This document shows, in pieces, positions 4,766-7,673 of a DNA stretch of 7,673 nt. This stretch comes from Alphaproteobacteria bacterium (GTDB lineage: Bacteria; Pseudomonadota; Alphaproteobacteria; Rs-D84). The notes below the pieces were generated by a model. It was not told where the DNA came from, did not search any database, and was given only the letters and a program-made list of their open reading frames with translations. Each line of letters opens with the position of its first letter. Position 1 is the first letter of the stretch. The DNA lies in contig JAEDOP010000029.1 of assembly GCA_016301865.1 (NCBI GenBank), positions 1 to 7,673 of the forward strand, in the 5' to 3' direction. The translations under genes and the position numbers were made by a program.

Positions 4766-4796
4766 GGTGGCTGGATACGCCAGAGCGTCAGCCACC
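4766..4796. repeat. REP-like palindrome sharing the CGCCAGAGC core
   Basis: Outer arms GGTGGCTG (4766-4773) and CAGCCACC (4789-4796) enclose ACGC-CAGA-GCGT (4777-4788), so the stem runs nearly to a CAGA loop with only GAT (4774-4776) bulged. The core CGCCAGAGC (4779-4787) is identical to 826-834 in the tRNA spacer, and both elements have GTGG/CCAC in the outer stem. It lies between two terminators. Confidence 0.6.
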
Positions 4797-4813
4797 ACGC
4801 CAGTGTTTGCCAC

Positions 4814-4837
4814 AAAAAAACCGACCATTTGGTCGGT
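4814..4837 (-). terminator. Terminator of the 109-aa gene
   Basis: Stem ACCGACC/GGTCGGT (4820-4826, 4831-4837) with a 4-nt loop; read on the minus strand it is followed by seven T (4814-4820). It begins six bases after the stop of the gene at 4844-5173. Confidence 0.9.
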
Positions 4838-4843
4838 GTGTCA

Positions 4844-5173
4844 TTATCGTGTCATTTCGTCCAGTGTGCGAAGCATTGAATCAATTGCATCGGTGGCGGA
4901 TTTGATGCCTTCTTGGACGGATTGGTTCATCGTTCCTGTCATCAACATTAAATTGCGCTGTTGTTCCAATGCTGTTCTGGGGGTGTCAAATACAACAGTG
5001 TCCAGTAATTTTGATTGACCTTCTATCATTTGGGATACGATTTTTACACCCTCGTTAAATCCAGGACCCAGTTTTTTAGTTTTTGATTTCGCAACAATGC
5101 GTTTTAATGCACTGGCGCGTTTTGCCAGTTCGGCCTGTGCGGTGTTAACGCGGTCGTTCACAATATCTGCCAT
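4844..5173 (-). CDS. Small helical protein of unknown function, 109 aa
   Basis: 109-residue soluble protein, not recognised. There is no signal peptide, cysteine, tryptophan or membrane segment. The sequence is almost continuously helix-forming, with regularly spaced hydrophobics and a basic patch 'RIVAKSKTKK' (25-34). One short break 'LGPGFNEG' (35-42) precedes a long amphipathic C-terminal half with many Met residues. Size and amphipathic helices recall phasin-like or other small coiled-coil proteins, but no family motif confirms this. The start at 5173 is supported by AGGA six bases upstream. The gene has a strong promoter of its own and a good terminator, so it is probably well expressed as a single-gene unit. 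It follows the LpoA-like gene on the same strand with a 53-bp gap. Its base composition resembles the core genes to its right, not the AT-rich block. Confidence 0.8.
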   Translation of the reverse strand: MADIVNDRVNTAQAELAKRASALKRIVAKSKTKKLGPGFNEGVKIVSQMIEGQSKLLDTVVFDTPRTALEQQRNLMLMTGTMNQSVQEGIKSATDAIDSMLRTLDEMTR

Positions 5174-5201
5174 GGTAAATCCTTTTGTTTGCTTGTTTTA
5201 G

Positions 5202-5230
5202 ATTATATCACAATTTTGAAGAAATATCAA
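5202..5230 (-). promoter_or_regulatory. Strong promoter of the 109-aa gene
   Basis: On the minus strand TTGATA (5225-5230, 5 of 6 to consensus), a 17-bp spacer and extended -10 TGaTATAAT (5202-5210). The -35 box overlaps the stop codon of the upstream lipoprotein gene (5227-5229). The predicted start near 5195 gives a leader of about 20 nt. Confidence 0.78.
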
Positions 5231-6837
5231 TCTTCGTACACTTCGTATTCATCGATAAAACTGCGGGATACGGATTCCAACTTTATTGGTGTAAAGTTCT
5301 GGGTTTGGATGGCGTCGCTGTCATCTTCGGGTAATATGGCGACAATTTCACTTCTTTGCACCATTGGGGCAACGGTGATGTTTGTGCCGATGGTTTTGCT
5401 GCGATAACTGGATGCAAGGCGTTCGGGCAGACGGATGTAGTTGTCTGGGTCAATGCCGGGCGTTTGTAAATCCATTGCGGGGGCCGGTGTTATGTGACGC
5501 TGTTCAATATTATACAGTGGTGACATGAAATCAGATGGGGCGGGTTTGATTTCACGTGGTGTGCCAGAACCGTCCAGTTCAACAATACGCAATGCGCGTT
5601 CAGATGCGCCGGTTGGTTGCATCCGGAACAGGCCGTCTGTGCCCATATAGCCACTGGGGTCTAATAAATAGGCGGCGGTTGATTTGTCAGAATATATCAT
5701 GCCAATTGCCATGTTGGTGGCGTCATATCCAAATGTCGCCAGGCGATTTGGCATATCGCCAGAAATCTGTTGATAAAGATTTGTAAATTCAGGATTAATG
5801 TCGGGCATAGTTGCAAATTTTGCGCCCATCATTGTTGTGTCATATGCAATGTCAGAACCGTCCCACATCGTTGTGCCATAGAAACGTGCATCGCGTGCGG
5901 GTACGTCAAAATAGCGCAGATATGATGCCAGTGATTTTGTGTCGTCGCCATTGCCAAGGAATAACACCGCATCATATGGTATGCGACCGATTGTGTCGAC
6001 GCGTTCTAATTTTTCCAGTTGGGTATTCAAATTTGATTTTTCAACAATGGTCAGACGTTCGTTTGTTAATATGTCGGATAAAACCTGGCGGGCACGGGTG
6101 TGGGCCATGGTGCGTGCGTTATGCATAGATGCCGCGGATGCCGCATTCTTGATTGAATTGGGATTGCCAGATTCATAATAGAATATGCCCGCCAATGGTA
6201 ATTCGTAAATTCCTGCTGCATTTTTTGCGGTTCCCGCCATCAGGCGACCTGATTCTGAATCAGGGGCAAGTATAATAAATTGTTTTACGTCGTCGGATTT
6301 CATTTCGCGTACAATCGTTTCAACGCCGTTTGTTGGCATTAAATTCATTGTCATTAATCCGTCGCCCAGGGCATCTGCGTCCGATGTAAATGACAGCGCT
6401 GGCAGATGTTCAGGCTTGGTATCGCGCAGAGTTTTTGCATCAGATGAAAATACAGGGCCGATGATAATCTCTGGGTTTTTGGCCAGTGCGTTGTTAATGG
6501 TTTCGGTTGTGTTGTCGGCCGTGTCATAGAAAGATACCGTCAGGTTTTTTGGCGCGTTCTGCAATACCGCCATTTCAACAGATGTGCGGATTGTTTTTCC
6601 GACCGCGGCGCTGTCGCCCGACAGGGGCAGTAATACCGCCATACGGTGCGTGTCGGTTGATGTGTCGTTTGTGCCATAACCGTCGGACAGTGTGCCGTAC
6701 ATTTGGGATGGTGTGCCGGCCTGCATGTTTTCATATTCGTCAAACCAATCGACCGATGGTGTGGTTGTGTCCGAACCTGTGCATCCCGCCAGGATTAAAA
6801 GTGTCGTGATATATCCAAAAAATCTGTTTATATGCAT
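5227..6837 (-). CDS. LpoA/LppC-like lipoprotein, penicillin-binding protein activator
   Basis: Lipoprotein of 536 residues from this start. Residues 1-18 are a type II signal peptide with lipobox L-A-G-C, lipidated Cys19, and CTGSD after it, without Asp at +2, so outer-membrane sorting is expected. A Thr/Ser/Asp-rich linker leads to a periplasmic-binding-protein-like region from about 66 ('MAVLLPLSGDSAAVGKTIRTSV', then 'EIIIGPVFSSDAKTLRD', 'FIILAPDSESGRLMAG', 'YDAVLFLGNGDD', 'ATFGYDATNMAIGM', 'GTDGLFRMQPTGASERALRIVEL'). This is the C-terminal fold of LpoA/YraM, which activates penicillin-binding protein PBP1a; the N-terminal TPR domain of enteric LpoA is absent. A C-terminal tail of about 110 residues is low-complexity and acidic. 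The head-to-head rsmI supports the call. Start: ATG 6837 fits the signal peptide and has a weak TGGA; in-frame ATGs at 6849 and 6864 lack any ribosome-binding site. Confidence 0.82.
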   Translation of the reverse strand: MHINRFFGYITTLLILAGCTGSDTTTPSVDWFDEYENMQAGTPSQMYGTLSDGYGTNDTSTDTHRMAVLLPLSGDSAAVGKTIRTSVEMAVLQNAPKNLTVSFYDTADNTTETINNALAKNPEIIIGPVFSSDAKTLRDTKPEHLPALSFTSDADALGDGLMTMNLMPTNGVETIVREMKSDDVKQFIILAPDSESGRLMAGTAKNAAGIYELPLAGIFYYESGNPNSIKNAASAASMHNARTMAHTRARQVLSDILTNERLTIVEKSNLNTQLEKLERVDTIGRIPYDAVLFLGNGDDTKSLASYLRYFDVPARDARFYGTTMWDGSDIAYDTTMMGAKFATMPDINPEFTNLYQQISGDMPNRLATFGYDATNMAIGMIYSDKSTAAYLLDPSGYMGTDGLFRMQPTGASERALRIVELDGSGTPREIKPAPSDFMSPLYNIEQRHITPAPAMDLQTPGIDPDNYIRLPERLASSYRSKTIGTNITVAPMVQRSEIVAILPEDDSDAIQTQNFTPIKLESVSRSFIDEYEVYED

Positions 6838-6864
6838 TGAAAAATCCATTTTATTCTGTATCAT
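6837..6864 (+). promoter_or_regulatory. Promoter of rsmI
   Basis: TTGAAA (6837-6842, 5 of 6) and TATCAT (6859-6864, 5 of 6) separated by 16 bp. The predicted start near 6871 leaves about 15 nt of leader with AAGGA (6875-6879) seven-odd bases before ATG 6886. The elements overlap the possible start codons of the divergent lipoprotein gene. Confidence 0.55.
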
Positions 6865-6885
6865 TTTACTATAAAAGGATTACGA

Positions 6886-7653
6886 ATGCAAACGGGGCTT
6901 TATGTTGTTGGGACGCCAATTGGAAATTTGTCAGATATGTCGCCGCGCGCGATAGATGTTTTGCAAAATGTTGATTTAATTGCCGCCGAAGATACACGCG
7001 TATTTGGCAAGTTGGCGGCGCACTTTGATATCAAGACGAAACGTGTTTCATGTCATGAACATAATGAACGCGATGTTGTGGGTGATTTAATCCAAAAAAT
7101 TCAAAATGGTATGTCGGTGGCGTGTGTGTCTGACGCGGGTATGCCGGGAATATCGGATCCGGGGTTTCGTTTGGTGCGTGCGGCGCGCGCGGCTGGTGTG
7201 CCGGTCTTTGTTGTGCCGGGGCCGGTCGCGTGTATATCGGCACTGGTGTTAAGTGGGTTTCCAACAGACAGATTTACGTTCTGTGGTTTCTTTGACGAAA
7301 AGAAATTGCGCGATGACAATAAAATTCCGCATACAATCATTTATTATGAAAGTCCAAATCGTGTTATGGCAACAATTGCTGCCATGGCGCGTGTAATGCC
7401 AGAACGCAAGATTGCAATTGTGCGCGAAATTACCAAAATTCATGAAGAGGCGATTATCGGCTATCCGGCCGAACTGGTGAACATCATGCCACCGCGCGGG
7501 GAAATTGTTATTGTGGTTGCACCACGGCCAGAAATGAAAATGAGTGACGCGCAGATTTCAGAAATTGTAAATGATATTGCGGCGACGTCTATGAAATCGG
7601 CGGCAGCTGATTTGGCGGCGCGTACAGGGATTTCAAAAAAAGAGTCGTATTAA
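6886..7653 (+). CDS. rsmI: 16S rRNA (cytidine-1402-2'-O)-methyltransferase RsmI
   Basis: 255-aa cytoplasmic tetrapyrrole-methylase-fold enzyme that uses S-adenosylmethionine to methylate the 2'-OH of C1402 in the decoding centre of 16S rRNA (with RsmH adding the base methyl). Diagnostic blocks are clear: 'LYVVGTPIGNLSDMSPRA' (5-22), 'LIAAEDTR' (31-38), 'SCHEHNE' (55-61), 'VACVSDAGMPGISDPGFRLV' (78-97), 'VPVFVVPGPVA' (105-115), 'IIYYESPNRV', 'IVREITKIHEEAIIG' and 'PPRGEIVIVV'. The start has AAGGA about seven bases upstream. It is shorter than E. coli RsmI (286 aa): the loop before YYESP is about six residues shorter, and the C-terminus stops at 'GISKKESY', where relatives carry on for roughly 8-12 residues. 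Divergent from the LpoA-like gene, an arrangement common in proteobacteria. Confidence 0.96.
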   Translation: MQTGLYVVGTPIGNLSDMSPRAIDVLQNVDLIAAEDTRVFGKLAAHFDIKTKRVSCHEHNERDVVGDLIQKIQNGMSVACVSDAGMPGISDPGFRLVRAARAAGVPVFVVPGPVACISALVLSGFPTDRFTFCGFFDEKKLRDDNKIPHTIIYYESPNRVMATIAAMARVMPERKIAIVREITKIHEEAIIGYPAELVNIMPPRGEIVIVVAPRPEMKMSDAQISEIVNDIAATSMKSAAADLAARTGISKKESY

Positions 7654-7665
7654 CGTTTATTAGAC

Positions 7666-7673
7666 AAAGGTGG
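7666..7673 (+). promoter_or_regulatory. Shine-Dalgarno-like sequence of a gene beyond the edge
   Basis: AAAGGTGG are the last bases of the window, 12 bases after the rsmI stop. They fit a ribosome-binding site for a plus-strand gene starting just outside. In many proteobacteria a YraN-type endonuclease gene follows rsmI; that identity is only a guess here. Confidence 0.35.

Noticed and set aside
1..7673. CRISPR arrays, insertion sequences, integrase genes
   Set aside because: No regularly spaced direct repeats, terminal inverted repeats with a transposase, or recombinase motifs were seen on either strand.

Overview
The window looks like a piece of a proteobacterial chromosome, most likely an uncultured, host-associated alphaproteobacterium. 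The clues are a LpoA/LppC-type lipoprotein gene placed head-to-head with rsmI, a secreted YgiW-type OB-fold (BOF) protein, a class II tRNA-Tyr, and both tRNA genes encoding their own CCA. The taxonomic call is inference; no rRNA or diagnostic marker is present.

Left edge (1-1000). A small secreted BOF protein (minus strand, 95-481) has its own terminator and an extended -10 promoter. Divergent from it, a strong promoter drives a tRNA-Gly(UCC)-tRNA-Tyr(GUA) operon (632-965) that ends in a perfect 10-bp hairpin terminator. The spacer between the tRNAs carries an extra copy of the last 18 bases of tRNA-Gly and a REP-like palindrome. The tRNA-Tyr has an unusual acceptor/D-arm core.

Accessory block (about 1180-4720). 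This stretch is mostly AT-rich: the 60 bases from 3361 contain 11 G+C, against 40 for the 60 bases from 7141 in rsmI. It holds an unrecognised 263-aa protein (minus). Divergent from that is a two-gene unit (plus): a soluble, shortened FtsK/SpoIIIE-type DNA motor and a translationally coupled 165-aa protein of unknown function. Convergent to the unit is a WYL-domain transcriptional regulator (minus) that appears to be leaderless, with a palindrome over its promoter. The block starts just after tRNA-Tyr and ends near a 10-bp exact copy of the tRNA-Tyr 3' end (4709-4718), which hints at an old tRNA-targeted insertion. No integrase or transposase is visible. WYL regulator plus DNA motor plus orphan genes is the best candidate here for an undescribed (possibly defence or mobile-element) module, but its function is not shown by the sequence.

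Right side (4730-7673). Two tandem terminators and a second REP-like palindrome separate the block from a small helical protein (minus, 4844-5173). This gene has its own strong promoter overlapping the end of the upstream gene. Next come the LpoA-like outer-membrane lipoprotein (minus) and, divergent from it, rsmI (plus), the 16S rRNA C1402 2'-O-methyltransferase. The window ends on a Shine-Dalgarno-like sequence for a further plus-strand gene. This side reads as ordinary core chromosome: cell-wall synthesis control next to ribosome modification.
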